Shown here piece after piece: positions 1 through 7,928 of a stretch of 64,000 nt of DNA. The position numbers and the translations under genes were made by a program. The stretch is from Paenibacillus sp. DMB5 (GTDB lineage: Bacteria > Bacillota > Bacilli > Paenibacillales > Paenibacillaceae), in the NCBI RefSeq assembly GCF_001517085.1, contig NZ_LRAC01000098.1, positions 78,209-142,208 on the forward strand, read 5' to 3'. The first letter of the stretch is position 1, and each line of letters begins with the position of its first letter. The notes under the pieces are model-generated. The model did not search any database, was not told where the DNA came from, and saw only the letters and a list, made by a program, of their open reading frames with translations.

Positions 1-1
1 T

Positions 2-211
2 ATCTCTGGATATCGGGAAGCAAATGTAGCTGTATTAAGCCGTCAGTCAGAGTACCGATCCATGGACAAAGTTTTGGTTGATGATAATAGTGCGACTAGT
101 ACATATAAATTAGCTCCGGGATACGTTAAGGTACAGACTGGTAAACAGTACGCTGTACGGATTTTTCAAAATTCAAAGATAATAGTGCCGGTTGATGAAG
201 CTGAATTATAG
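2..211 (+). CDS. C-terminal fragment of an unknown protein
   Basis: An open frame enters from the left edge and ends at TAG 209-211, giving the last 69 residues of a protein. The fragment has alternating hydrophobic and polar stretches (for example YKLAPGYVKVQTGKQYAVRIF) that suggest beta strands. No family is recognised. The start lies outside the window and codon use is AT-richer than in later genes. A repeat element starts 24 bases after the stop. Confidence 0.4.
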   Translation: MSGYREANVAVLSRQSEYRSMDKVLVDDNSATSTYKLAPGYVKVQTGKQYAVRIFQNSKIIVPVDEAEL

Positions 212-234
212 TATGCGGACCGGCAGATTAATAC

Positions 235-420
235 TAAGTGGAAAATCGCCATCTAATTCTTATTAAACTGCAGGTGAGAGAATATTAGATGGAAAAAGGA
301 CACTTAATTTCACTGTTTTCGCGGCAAAAGGTCTTTGGGTACAAAATAAGTGGCGATTTTCCACTTAAATCTTAGAAATCATAAGAAACGATGAAATTAG
401 GTGGCTATTATCCAACTAAA
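235..420. repeat. Four-module palindromic repeat element, copy A (subfamily 1)
   Basis: Four related imperfect palindromes begin near 235, 285, 347 and 397, so the start-to-start spacing is 50, 62 and 50. Each has the form TAAGTGG, about 7-8 bases, then CCACTTAA or a close variant. Modules 1 and 2 carry GGAAAATCGCCA-like cores, modules 3 and 4 the reverse complement, so the whole element has overall dyad symmetry. The bases 236-251 and 351-366 are a perfect 16-bp inverted repeat. The same spacing plan recurs at 25084-25271 and 63797-63985 with different module sequences. The function is unknown. Confidence 0.8.
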
Positions 421-447
421 TGTGCATGCGCTTGGAAAACGAACATA

Positions 448-490
448 AATACACCTCAGACGGAAAATCGTCCGAGGTGTATTCTTTTTT
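448..490 (+). terminator. Rho-independent terminator
   Basis: A 15-bp stem (448-462 with 469-483, one mismatch) is followed by CTTTTTTAT. It can end transcription coming from the partial gene and repeat element on its left. The stretch 491-670 holds no supported gene and presumably contains the promoter of the next gene. Confidence 0.8.
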
Positions 491-688
491 ATCTAGTGTT
501 ACCATGCAAACTGGTGAGTCTAGAGCCGTTTCCGTTTATAAAATGAACTGAACCCATCATACGGGACAGACCTTATAATTGTCTTAAATCTGGCTGAACG
601 TCATCTGAAAGTAAAGTAAAGTTGACTTTAAGGCTTAATGAAGGCTATCTTTGTAAACACAGTAAAGTAGCTTTCAGGAGGGACCCGG

Positions 689-1938
689 GTGAAGGATTTG
701 AATTTCGTGCTCATCATCGGAATTATATTTTTAGTGTTAATAGTGGCAGCAGTGGCTTTCGAAAGACTGAAGGCGGAGCGGGCAGAAGCCGGGCTGTTAC
801 CGGGAACTCCGTATAATCTGGTTACTACGTTCAAAGGAGCCGCGGCAACGAGCCGCGCTTTTACCTGGTATACAGAGGATACTGCCGCTTCCGGGTGGCT
901 GGAGGTTGTAAAGGGGGAGAATGCCTCTTTTGACGGTACTTCAGTAATCAGGGTGCAGGCGGAAGATACTACGATCAAGACAGATGCTGGAAAAAGAGGT
1001 GTGCATAAAGCGGAGGTCAGCGGTCTTGAGCCGGGTACCGTGTACACCTACAAAGCAGGCTCAGGAGAGGAGGGGGAGTGGAGTGCTGAGGCCAGCTTCA
1101 CCACTGCGGAAGCGGACACTGACGAGGTAGCCTTTATTAATGTGACCGATTCGCAAGGGATAACGGCAGCGGATTTTGCGGTATGGGGGCGGACGCTGAA
1201 CAAGGCGTTTGAGACCTTCCCGGCGCACAATTTATTGTGCACAATGGGGATTTTACGGAGGAAGCAGAGGATTCTGCGGCGTGGAACAGCTTTTTCAGCA
1301 ATGTTGACAGTCTCGTTACCCGTATTCCCCTGATGCCTGTAACCGGCAACCACGATGAGGTGGATGAACAAGCGGCCGAATTCACTTCCCATTTCAACGT
1401 CCCGGATAACGGTGCCAAAGGATCAATTGCCGGTACGTCGTACTCCTTCGACTATGGGCCAGTGCATGTTACCGTGCTGAATACAGAGAGCAATATAAAA
1501 AAGCAGACCGAATGGCTGAAGAAGGATCTGGCCGGTACGGACAAAGCCTGGAAAATCGTTGCGATGCACCGTCCGGCTTATGGAGGCAATACCTACAAGA
1601 AGCTGGACGACTGGGTAGAGCTTTTTGATAAATACGAGGTTGATCTGGTACTGCAGGGACATAATCATGAGTATTCGCGGTCTTATCCGTTGCTGGGCGG
1701 GAAGATTGTAACGGAGAAGCAAAAGACGGCTGGAGCGGCTAGAGGGACTGTTTATGTAGTGACAAATGCTTCCGGCAACAAGTTTAATGAGAAAAAAGAG
1801 GACCAGTTCTACCATGCTGTGCATTTTCAGAACAACAAGGCGATGTTTGCGGGTATTACTATCAGCGGCAAGGTGCTGAGTTACCAGGCCTACGATGTGG
1901 ACGGCAATAAGCTGGATGAATTTACACTGGCACACTAA
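689..1938 (+). CDS. Membrane-anchored purple-acid-phosphatase-like metallophosphoesterase, one-base frameshift
   Basis: Read as one protein of about 416 residues. The GTG start at 689 follows AGGAGGGA. An N-terminal membrane segment (residues 5-25) is followed by an Ig/fibronectin-like beta domain (about 40-145) as in purple acid phosphatases, then a calcineurin-like phosphoesterase domain with NVTDSQ, VHNGDF, GNHDE and GHNHEYSRS metal-ligand motifs. The frame shifts at about 1232: the first frame runs past it to 1333, while the true downstream frame resumes with IVHNGDFTEE from 1234. One base appears to be missing in the T run. The active site probably faces outside. A terminator follows directly at 1946. 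The family call is good; the substrate is unknown. Confidence 0.8.
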
Positions 1939-1945
1939 CGGCAAA

Positions 1946-1982
1946 GAGGCGGCTGAACGGGTTCAGCTGCCTCGTTCTTTTT
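1946..1982 (+). terminator. Terminator of the metallophosphoesterase gene
   Basis: A 13-bp stem (1946-1958 with 1961-1973, one mismatch) with a 2-base gap is followed by GTTCTTTTTG, seven bases after the stop codon. Confidence 0.85.
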
Positions 1983-2021
1983 GTGTAGCAAGGCTGGTTC
2001 TGTAACATTCGGCGATAATGT

Positions 2022-2864
2022 TCAGAGCCCGGACTGACGCTTTAGGGTAAAGGTTTTTACGATCTGCGGAACTTCGTCATTGACCATGCGTTTCAACAGG
2101 TGGATCTCCCGGCCGTATTTCTTATAATCATAGTCGTCACCGGACTTGTTGAGGAATTCATCGGGCAGCTCCTCCGGCACCGTGTAGGCATAAATTCTTC
2201 CGCCCCGGGCGGCCAGGAAGCTGTATGGGGAATCGTCATATCCTTCGTCATGCCACTGCTTCAGGGTCATTTTGAAGACGAACAGGCTCAGGACATCATC
2301 ATATAATTTCCCCTTGTATTTAAAACGGAAAAATACGCCGTATTCTGCATCCTCCAGCCGGTTGCTCCGCTCAAGCGTAGTATAGATTTTCCAGGAGCGG
2401 GGGAGCTTTAGCGTGAAGCCAAACCGGGGGTCCCGGTAAATGTATGATTTTGCAGATTGTGACCTGTCGGCAGGGCGTTTCAGGCGTTTTCGGGTACGAA
2501 GAAGCGTTTGGGGTGAACGTTTACGGTGTTTTCCAGGGCTCCAGGAGGTACTGGTTGAACGTTTGAGACGTTTTCCGGTGCGATGGGTGGTGCCGCTTGA
2601 GTGCTTAAATGGTTTGCCTGTACGTGAGGACCTGACAATTTTGGGTTTTAACCTTTTTCCTGTTACTCTCGGGCTGCTGTCAGTGCTCTTTTGACTGAGT
2701 GACCTGCTCTTAAAGCTGGTACTGCCTGGTAGATTTTCTGGTTCTGCGGATAACTGCGTTACCATTGTCCTTTTTTGTCTCCAGATCCTGCTGTTCATCA
2801 TGATCACATCCCTGCATATGGTTATCCCGGTTACAGACATAGGCATAATAACCAGGATATTCAT
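2022..2864 (-). CDS. Unknown protein with five 14-residue basic repeats and a globular C-terminal domain
   Basis: This encodes 280 residues from 2864; an alternative start is ATG 2801 (MMNSRIW), which has an AGGGATG upstream. Residues 68-137 are five tandem repeats of exactly 14 residues, each opening with a TGKRLK-like motif (TGKRLK, TGKPFK, TGKRLK, PGKHRK, TRKRLK) and rich in K, R and S. Residues about 145-280 look like a compact alpha/beta domain (YIYRDPRFGFTLKLP near its start) of the kind found in Gram-positive secreted or lipoprotein families, but no signal peptide is seen. No neighbour suggests a role. The repeats could bind nucleic acid or a polyanion; that is only inference. Confidence 0.6.
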   Translation of the reverse strand: MNILVIMPMSVTGITICRDVIMMNSRIWRQKRTMVTQLSAEPENLPGSTSFKSRSLSQKSTDSSPRVTGKRLKPKIVRSSRTGKPFKHSSGTTHRTGKRLKRSTSTSWSPGKHRKRSPQTLLRTRKRLKRPADRSQSAKSYIYRDPRFGFTLKLPRSWKIYTTLERSNRLEDAEYGVFFRFKYKGKLYDDVLSLFVFKMTLKQWHDEGYDDSPYSFLAARGGRIYAYTVPEELPDEFLNKSGDDYDYKKYGREIHLLKRMVNDEVPQIVKTFTLKRQSGL

Positions 2865-3496
2865 GCCTTAGGGGATGTGACTGGACAGCTGCCCGGTCTG
2901 CAGGGAAAATAGTGGCTGAAACACAAGTAAACCCCTATCATTGATTTGCATCAATAATAGAGGCTTACGTTGTTTGCACTATACCCATGTTATGCTCAGA
3001 CTCCTTATCCTACACTCTTTGAACTCAGCCGGGTAGAAATCGTCCGAGGCGGCAGTAAATTTGCCTATCCTGAGCGGTAAATCTTCTCTAATTCATCCTC
3101 TGCCACGAGTGGACTGCTGTTTAACCTTCGAGCTTTAAGAAGCTCATACCATTTCGTTCGGGGATGGATTGAAAGCTTTAGCGCCAGAATCAAAGATATA
3201 GTCTCAAGCCCAGGGATTACAGCTGCTCAGGATTGCTGCGGATAAAATGTTGCTTCCCGTCAGACGTTCCTTCTAGCGGTGTAAGGTTCCCTTGAGTTGA
3301 TGTCTTTAGTATACCCGGGGATGGCTGGGCTGTAAAAAGCGCTAATCCTTAAAAATGGTACTATTTTTCAATTTATCCTCTTGTAAGCGCTATTATTTTG
3401 CTGTGTTCTTAGTTTTTCATTATTCGCGGCTTGTACCCTGGGTAATACCTAATGGGATCTATAATGTATAATGTAGCAAATAGAGGAGGAGTATCA
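2865..3496. other. Intergenic stretch without a supported gene
   Basis: About 630 bases separate two genes facing away from each other. A hairpin (CCTATCATTGAT 2934-2945 with a near-complement at 2950-2963) lies in the leader of the minus-strand gene. The middle (3000-3330) has only short frames; one plus-strand frame near 3130-3240 reads like a protein remnant (HFVRGWIESFSARIKDIV) but has no start or full-length frame. Around 3335-3395 are two AAGCGCTA boxes and a palindrome AAAAATGGTACTATTTTT (3353-3370). The next gene's promoter should lie near 3400-3475. Confidence 0.4.
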
Positions 3497-4120
3497 ATGA
3501 AGCTGTTTCAGATGAAAACATCGCCGCTGGGCGTGGAGCGGATTGCAGAGTTTCTGGAGAATAACTATATTTGTATCGGGTATCCGGGCACCGGAAATCT
3601 GGAAGCGGCCAGTCCGGAGGAAATGCTGGTCAGGCTGCTGAAGAACGGGGCTTATCAGGGGCAGGAGCTTGAGACGGCAGTTGCCGATCTGAATCTGTTC
3701 GTGCATGAGATGCAGGACGGGGATTATGTGCTGGTTGCCGACGGGCAGTGGGTGCATCTCGGAGATTTGGGGGATTATTTCTACGACGACACTTATGATA
3801 CAACAGATGATGGACGCTGCCACCGCCGGGGAGTAACCTGGCTGAAGAGCATTCCGCAAAGCGCGCTAACCCCGGAAGCAGCTGAACTGCTGGCAGAGGA
3901 GGCCCAAATCTCCCGGTACCGTGGCAACTTGCCTGCGGCCAGAATAGAGCTGTGGATTGAAGGGACGGGCATGGCTGATTTAGAAGCAGGAGGAAAACGT
4001 GCGCTGGTGGATGAGGTAACGGTTCTCAAAGCAGTGGCTGTCCTGAAAGAAGCTCTGCATTCGGAAGACGCCGACCGGCGTGAACGGGCAGCCATTGCCA
4101 TTCTGCAATACGCAAAATAG
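3497..4120 (+). CDS. Unknown protein with an N-terminal PUA/EVE-like fold as in restriction modules
   Basis: Start ATG 3497 is set by GAGGAGG at 3483-3490; the product has 207 residues. The first 120 residues contain CIGYPGTGNLEAASPEEM and DGDYVLVADGQWVHLGDLGDYFYDD followed by CHRRGVTWLKSIP. The pattern of a short beta hairpin with IGYPG-type and GD-rich motifs resembles the PUA-like N-terminal domains found in Mrr-type and other restriction endonucleases. The C-terminal part (150-207) is helical and no nuclease domain is present. It stands alone between terminators, so any defence role is only suggested by the fold resemblance. Confidence 0.65.
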   Translation: MKLFQMKTSPLGVERIAEFLENNYICIGYPGTGNLEAASPEEMLVRLLKNGAYQGQELETAVADLNLFVHEMQDGDYVLVADGQWVHLGDLGDYFYDDTYDTTDDGRCHRRGVTWLKSIPQSALTPEAAELLAEEAQISRYRGNLPAARIELWIEGTGMADLEAGGKRALVDEVTVLKAVAVLKEALHSEDADRRERAAIAILQYAK

Positions 4121-4207
4121 GCAGATGATCAGAAAAACCTGCTAAGGGGTGTTCGCTATGCGGCCACCTCTTATTTGAACTCTCGACTAGCTTCCCGGAT
4201 AGCCCGG

Positions 4208-4660
4208 TTATCGCGCAGGCTTCTTCACAATGTACTGCCAGTGCGGAGGGAGCGGATAGCTTTTTAGGTGTGTGTAATGTACCAGCTTGATCTCAGGGCC
4301 TGCCGAGATTTCAAACACTAACCGGTCTTCTCCTACAGAAATATGGGGCCCTACTACAGGCGTAACGTCTAGTGTTACGGACAACCTGAAGCCGCGAAAC
4401 CCGTTTAACCGCTTTGAACCGGTTACATGGACAAAATACGGATAAACAAGCGGCGGCTCTAGCAAGAATTGCCGGTAATAATCCTGCACAGCAGCATTGA
4501 TATACGGAGTTAGAAAATTCATAAGCATATCCTGCACTCTGAGTTCGCCGGAATCACTTAGCGGTTTATTGTGAACGGATTCAGCGTATAACCGCGTTGG
4601 AGATGACAAGCTCAGTGCAGCAGATACAACTATAACTATGAACAGTCTTGATAGACTCAT
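4208..4660 (-). CDS. DUF3888 domain-containing secreted protein
   Basis: A 150-residue protein. ATG 4660 is preferred over GTG 4669 because AGGTGAG sits eight bases upstream of it. It has a typical signal peptide (residues 1-26: basic start, long hydrophobic core, small residues before LYAES). The mature part contains the DUF3888 pattern: a LRVQDMLMNFLTPYINAAVQDYY helix followed by an alternating beta region ending in YTHLKSYPLPPHW. This family is common and uncharacterised in Bacillus and Paenibacillus. It appears monocistronic. Confidence 0.8.
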   Translation of the reverse strand: MSLSRLFIVIVVSAALSLSSPTRLYAESVHNKPLSDSGELRVQDMLMNFLTPYINAAVQDYYRQFLLEPPLVYPYFVHVTGSKRLNGFRGFRLSVTLDVTPVVGPHISVGEDRLVFEISAGPEIKLVHYTHLKSYPLPPHWQYIVKKPAR

Positions 4661-4717
4661 AGTGAACACCTCACCTTGGTTTACAGGTAGAGTGTCCGGT
4701 TTGTCATAAGATTACCC

Positions 4718-5457
4718 TCATAACGTCTGTCCGTTATCGACAGTAAACACCTGACCGGTAACGGAATCCTGCGTCAGCTGAAAAAGAACGGCCCCGGCAA
4801 TATCGTCTGGCGTAGAAATTCTCTGCAGCGGCAATTTTCCGGCAAGCTGGTGCATCCGTTCCTCGTTGCCTGCCCACCATCTGGTATCGACAGCGCCTGG
4901 AGCAATGCTGTTCACTCTGATGTAAGGTGCAAGCGCGATGGCCAGTGATTTTGTCATCGTGTGGATGGCTGATTTGGTCGCTGCATACGGGATAGAAGAG
5001 CCAATCCCGGTGATTCCGGCAACACTGCCGAGATTTACGATAGCGCCGGATGTTTGCTTTTTCATATAAGGGACTACTGCCTTTACACAATGAAACATCC
5101 CTTTCACATTGACATTAAAAAGCGAATCCCATACCTCATCAGTCACATCATCCAGGTTGTCCATCGCAATCTGCGCTGTAATACTGGCGTTGTTTACCAG
5201 GCCGTCAATGGTTCCATAAGCCCCGGCAATATAGGCAACCATAGCGTCAACTTCCTTTGCGGACGCCACATCCGCTTTATACGCAAACCTCTTCCGCCCG
5301 TACTTTCAATCTCACGCACCACCTCTAGAGCTTCTTTTTCAGACCGGCTGTAATTTACAGCGACAATGGCCCCTCTGGCAGCCAGCATTAATGCCGTTGC
5401 TCTTCCCACACCCGTACCGCCGCCGGTAACGAGAATCACTTTATTATTTAACTCCAT
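4718..5457 (-). CDS. Short-chain dehydrogenase/reductase, one-base frameshift
   Basis: A classical SDR of about 246 residues. The start at 5457 (MELNNKVILVTGGG) follows GGGGAT. The N-terminal frame contains the cofactor motif TGGGTGVG; the downstream frame contains VNNAS, the YAATKSA catalytic Tyr-x3-Lys and the family's C-terminal TVDNGQTL. The frames separate at about 5281: LRIK should continue into ADVASAKE, which needs one more A in the AAA run. It is divergent from the LysR gene and shares its control region, a common arrangement of regulator and target. The substrate cannot be told from sequence. Confidence 0.85.
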
Positions 5458-5541
5458 AGCTGATCATCCCCGCTTCAGATTTCTTCAGGAACATTATACT
5501 TTTACGAGAAGGTAAGGTATAATTCGGAAAAGTGAAACGGG

Positions 5542-5558
5542 TATCATTCTAAATGATA
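5542..5558. promoter_or_regulatory. Palindrome in the SDR-lysR intergenic region, candidate LysR operator
   Basis: TATCATTCTAAATGATA is a perfect 7-3-7 inverted repeat 23 bases upstream of the lysR start and downstream of a TATAAT at 5518-5523. It fits autoregulation by the adjacent LysR-type regulator. This is inferred from position and symmetry only. Confidence 0.5.
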
Positions 5559-5581
5559 TCAGGGAAAGGTGCGGTTATTTT

Positions 5582-6424
5582 ATGGAAAGCCAGGATTTAA
5601 GGATTTTTAAAGCTGTTGCGGAGCTGCAGTCTATTTCCAAAGCGGCTGACAGATTAGATTACGTCCAGTCGAACATCAGCCAGCGGATAAAAAATCTGGA
5701 GGATGAGCTCGGTGTCCCTTTATTCAGCCGCAATAACCGTGGGGTGACCCTGACAGAGGAGGGAAGCAGATTACTGGACTATACCGATCAAATTTTAGGC
5801 TTAATGGAGGAGGCCAGATCGTCAGTCAATCCGGAAAAATGGAAAACTACACTGGCTATAGGTGCGCCGCAGACGCTCTCTGCTGTCCGTATTCCCCGGT
5901 TATTGTCTTCCTTTTTACAGGATAACAGGATCGATATCAGGATGAAAACGGATCGTGCGGAGCGGTTACAGGAAATGCTCCAATACGGGGAGGTAGAGGG
6001 GATTTTTGTAAATGGTACATTCAATAACGTACTCTTTACGCCGGTATATACTTATGATGAAAGAGTGGTAGTCATTTCCCCAAAACCTGGTGAGCACAGT
6101 AATGAGCTTCCCGGGGATCATTTGATCATTAACAGTGATCAGAACTGCGTGTACAGAAGGAAGTTATTGGATGTTTATATGGAAAAAAAGGAATCCAATA
6201 GGACGGTTATGGAATTTGACTCCCTTGAAGCTATTCTGCAGGCGGTTAATGACGGACTGGGGATCAGCGTTATTCCGGCAGACGTTGCCTACAGCCGTAA
6301 AGAGCTTCAGTCCGTTCTAATGGAGGAGCTTACTGATCCGGTCAGGGTCAGCTTTATAGTAAAGCAGGGCAGAAAACAATCCCGGCCGCTAAAGCAGTTC
6401 ATCCGTTTTTTAGAGGGAATCTAA
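5582..6424 (+). CDS. LysR-family transcriptional regulator
   Basis: A 280-residue protein, slightly shorter than the usual 290-310. The N-terminal winged helix-turn-helix spans residues 1-60 (DLRIFKAVAELQSISKAADRL, then NISQRIKNLEDELGVPLFSR). The periplasmic-binding-like effector domain runs from about 90 to 280. The gene faces away from the SDR gene and probably controls it together with itself. Start ATG 5582 follows GGAAAGGTG. The effector is unknown. Confidence 0.9.
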   Translation: MESQDLRIFKAVAELQSISKAADRLDYVQSNISQRIKNLEDELGVPLFSRNNRGVTLTEEGSRLLDYTDQILGLMEEARSSVNPEKWKTTLAIGAPQTLSAVRIPRLLSSFLQDNRIDIRMKTDRAERLQEMLQYGEVEGIFVNGTFNNVLFTPVYTYDERVVVISPKPGEHSNELPGDHLIINSDQNCVYRRKLLDVYMEKKESNRTVMEFDSLEAILQAVNDGLGISVIPADVAYSRKELQSVLMEELTDPVRVSFIVKQGRKQSRPLKQFIRFLEGI

Positions 6425-6431
6425 ACAGGAA

Positions 6432-6466
6432 AAAAAGCCTTCCGCGTCATGACGGAGGGCTTTTTG
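6432..6466. terminator. Bidirectional terminator between convergent genes
   Basis: The AAAAAGCCTTCCG arm at 6432-6444 pairs with CGGAGGGCTTTTT at 6453-6465. It has a run of A on one side and T on the other, so it can serve both lysR and the convergent nitroreductase gene. Confidence 0.85.
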
Positions 6467-6499
6467 GCATATCCTACAATTCATATAAAAGGAACAGAA

Positions 6500-7117
6500 T
6501 CAGATGAATTCCACAAATTCATTAACTGGCTTGCGGTAGCCGCGCGGTCTGATTTTGTGCTTGTTGTCCTTGCCGATTGTTATCATCAGGACGGGAACAA
6601 GATTGTCCGGCACATTAAGTGTTGCATTAACCGCCTCCGGTACAAATCCGATCATCGGGCATGTATCCCAGCCTCTATCCTTGGCGATCAGCATGAACTG
6701 CATAGCGGACAGGGAGGCATTGCGGATCGCTTCATCGCGCTGGAAGGCTTCGTTGCCTTCATAAGCATTGTTGATAGACTGGATGGTGGTGTCATACTCC
6801 TCCTGGCTCATTGCGCCAAGCAGCTTCAGACCGCTGTAGATCTCCGGCGCCTGCAGGTAGGCATTTTTGTCCCCGTAGACGAGGATGACCGCTGAAGCGG
6901 TATGTACCTTGTACTGATTATAAGCATCCTTGCGGAGCTGCTCCTTGACGGCCGGATCGGTCACCACCTTGTAATGGGCGTGCTGAAGGTTGTTGCTGGA
7001 AGGGGCCAGGCGGGCAAGGGAGAACATTTCCTCCAGCTCGGATTTGCTAATCGTAACACCTTCAACAAAATTCATGGCGGATCTGCGGGCTTGAACCAAA
7101 TCTGAAAAAGTACTCAT
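6500..7117 (-). CDS. Nitroreductase-family NAD(P)H-dependent flavoprotein
   Basis: A 205-residue FMN-dependent nitroreductase. It opens with the family signature RRSAMNF, continues with LARLAPSSNNLQHAHYKV (FMN-binding region), has the central ASLSAMQFMLIAKDRGWDTCPM segment and ends with the KIRPRGYRKPVNEFV tail that contacts FMN. GGAGG precedes the start. It resembles the YodC/YdfN type that reduces quinones and nitro compounds. It faces away from the yjlC-ndh operon and shares a region with redox-type operators, so it may belong to the same redox response. Confidence 0.9.
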   Translation of the reverse strand: MSTFSDLVQARRSAMNFVEGVTISKSELEEMFSLARLAPSSNNLQHAHYKVVTDPAVKEQLRKDAYNQYKVHTASAVILVYGDKNAYLQAPEIYSGLKLLGAMSQEEYDTTIQSINNAYEGNEAFQRDEAIRNASLSAMQFMLIAKDRGWDTCPMIGFVPEAVNATLNVPDNLVPVLMITIGKDNKHKIRPRGYRKPVNEFVEFI

Positions 7118-7299
7118 TGTTATGCCTCCGTTAGCTTATGTATTGGTTAATAAAAATCAATAGCTGATGTTTTATAATAAACTTACATTTAGTTACTTGC
7201 TAAAGATAGCATGGCGTGTGTGGATCGTCAATGCTTTTAAGCGTGAATTCATAAATATTTTTATAAAAAGAAGAAAATTCGAGAAAATGACATTATAGA

Positions 7300-7315
7300 A
7301 GTGATTATTATCACA
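7300..7315. promoter_or_regulatory. Fnr/Crp-type box
   Basis: AGTGATTATTATCACA matches the TGTGA-N6-TCACA consensus of Bacillus Fnr-type regulators at all but the first base. It lies between the nitroreductase and yjlC, about 25 bases before the Rex-like site. Fnr control of one or both genes is inferred. Confidence 0.5.
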
Positions 7316-7340
7316 AAATAAGGCTATATGGGTAAAAACT

Positions 7341-7358
7341 TTGTGACATATTTAACAA
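7341..7358. promoter_or_regulatory. Rex-like operator upstream of yjlC-ndh
   Basis: TTGTGACATATTTAACAA fits the Gram-positive Rex consensus (TTGTGA, spacer, TTAACAA/TTCACAA). In Bacillus subtilis the yjlC-ndh operon is a known Rex target, so the site and the genes agree. Rex senses NADH/NAD+ and would repress ndh when NADH is low. The operator overlaps the -35 region of the promoter at 7344-7373. Confidence 0.8.
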
Positions 7359-7373
7359 GAACGGTGGTATAAT
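7344..7373 (+). promoter_or_regulatory. Probable sigma-A promoter of yjlC-ndh
   Basis: A consensus TATAAT at 7368-7373 is preceded at 18 bases by TGACAT. The -35 element is embedded in the Rex-like operator, which explains repression by occlusion. Confidence 0.65.
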
Positions 7374-7439
7374 AGGCACACTGACTTTGTGAGTTAGATT
7401 AGAAAAACGCAGTTATGTCAATGTGAAGGAGAGACTAAA

Positions 7440-7883
7440 ATGTCAGAAACGATTACGCAAACAGTGCCTGAACAGGAGCAAGCGGCAGCCGCAGCAAAGA
7501 ACCCTAAGGAGGATCTGCTGGAGCAGCTGCTGAAGCCGGAGGTTCAGGAATCGCTGACGCTGCTGGTGCAGGAGCTGCCTAAGCTTACCCAAATGGTCGG
7601 AGTATTATCGAAATCCTTTGATTTTGTACAGGCGGTTGCAACGGATGAGGTGCTCAAGAATGATACAGTTGGTGCTATTAAAGAAATCGCCGAGCCGGTA
7701 GTAGGGTCGGTTAAAAACATGGCAGCTACTGTTATTGAAGCAAAAGACCGGGCCGAGGCAAGTACGGAAAACATCAGCCTGTTCGGCATGATGAAAATGA
7801 TCAAGGACCCACAGGTGCAGAAGATGCTCCGTTTCATGAACGCTTATCTTCAAGTCAGCGGCGAACGCAGCACACAGAAATAG
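7440..7883 (+). CDS. yjlC: DUF1641 protein YjlC, partner of type II NADH dehydrogenase
   Basis: A 147-residue soluble helical protein with Ala/Glu-rich ends. The central part (LEQLLKPEVQESLTLLVQEL, then LSKSFDFVQAVATDEVLKN) is the DUF1641 pattern. It is directly upstream of ndh, 45 bases before its start, as in B. subtilis yjlC-ndh. The start follows GAAGGAGAGA. The precise role of YjlC is not established; co-regulation with Ndh by Rex suggests a function in NADH oxidation or its tuning. Confidence 0.85.
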   Translation: MSETITQTVPEQEQAAAAAKNPKEDLLEQLLKPEVQESLTLLVQELPKLTQMVGVLSKSFDFVQAVATDEVLKNDTVGAIKEIAEPVVGSVKNMAATVIEAKDRAEASTENISLFGMMKMIKDPQVQKMLRFMNAYLQVSGERSTQK

Positions 7884-7928
7884 CCTGAATACTTAAATAA
7901 TTACACATGTATGGACGGAGGAAATAGA

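Noticed and set aside
235..420. CRISPR-like regular spacing of repeats
   Set aside because: The spacing is 50/62/50 with alternating orientation, only four modules are present, and modules diverge from each other. There are no cas genes. The same holds for the copies at 25084 and 63797.
3100..3250. Remnant of a transposase or restriction gene
   Set aside because: A short frame looks protein-like but is too short and has no recognisable motif.
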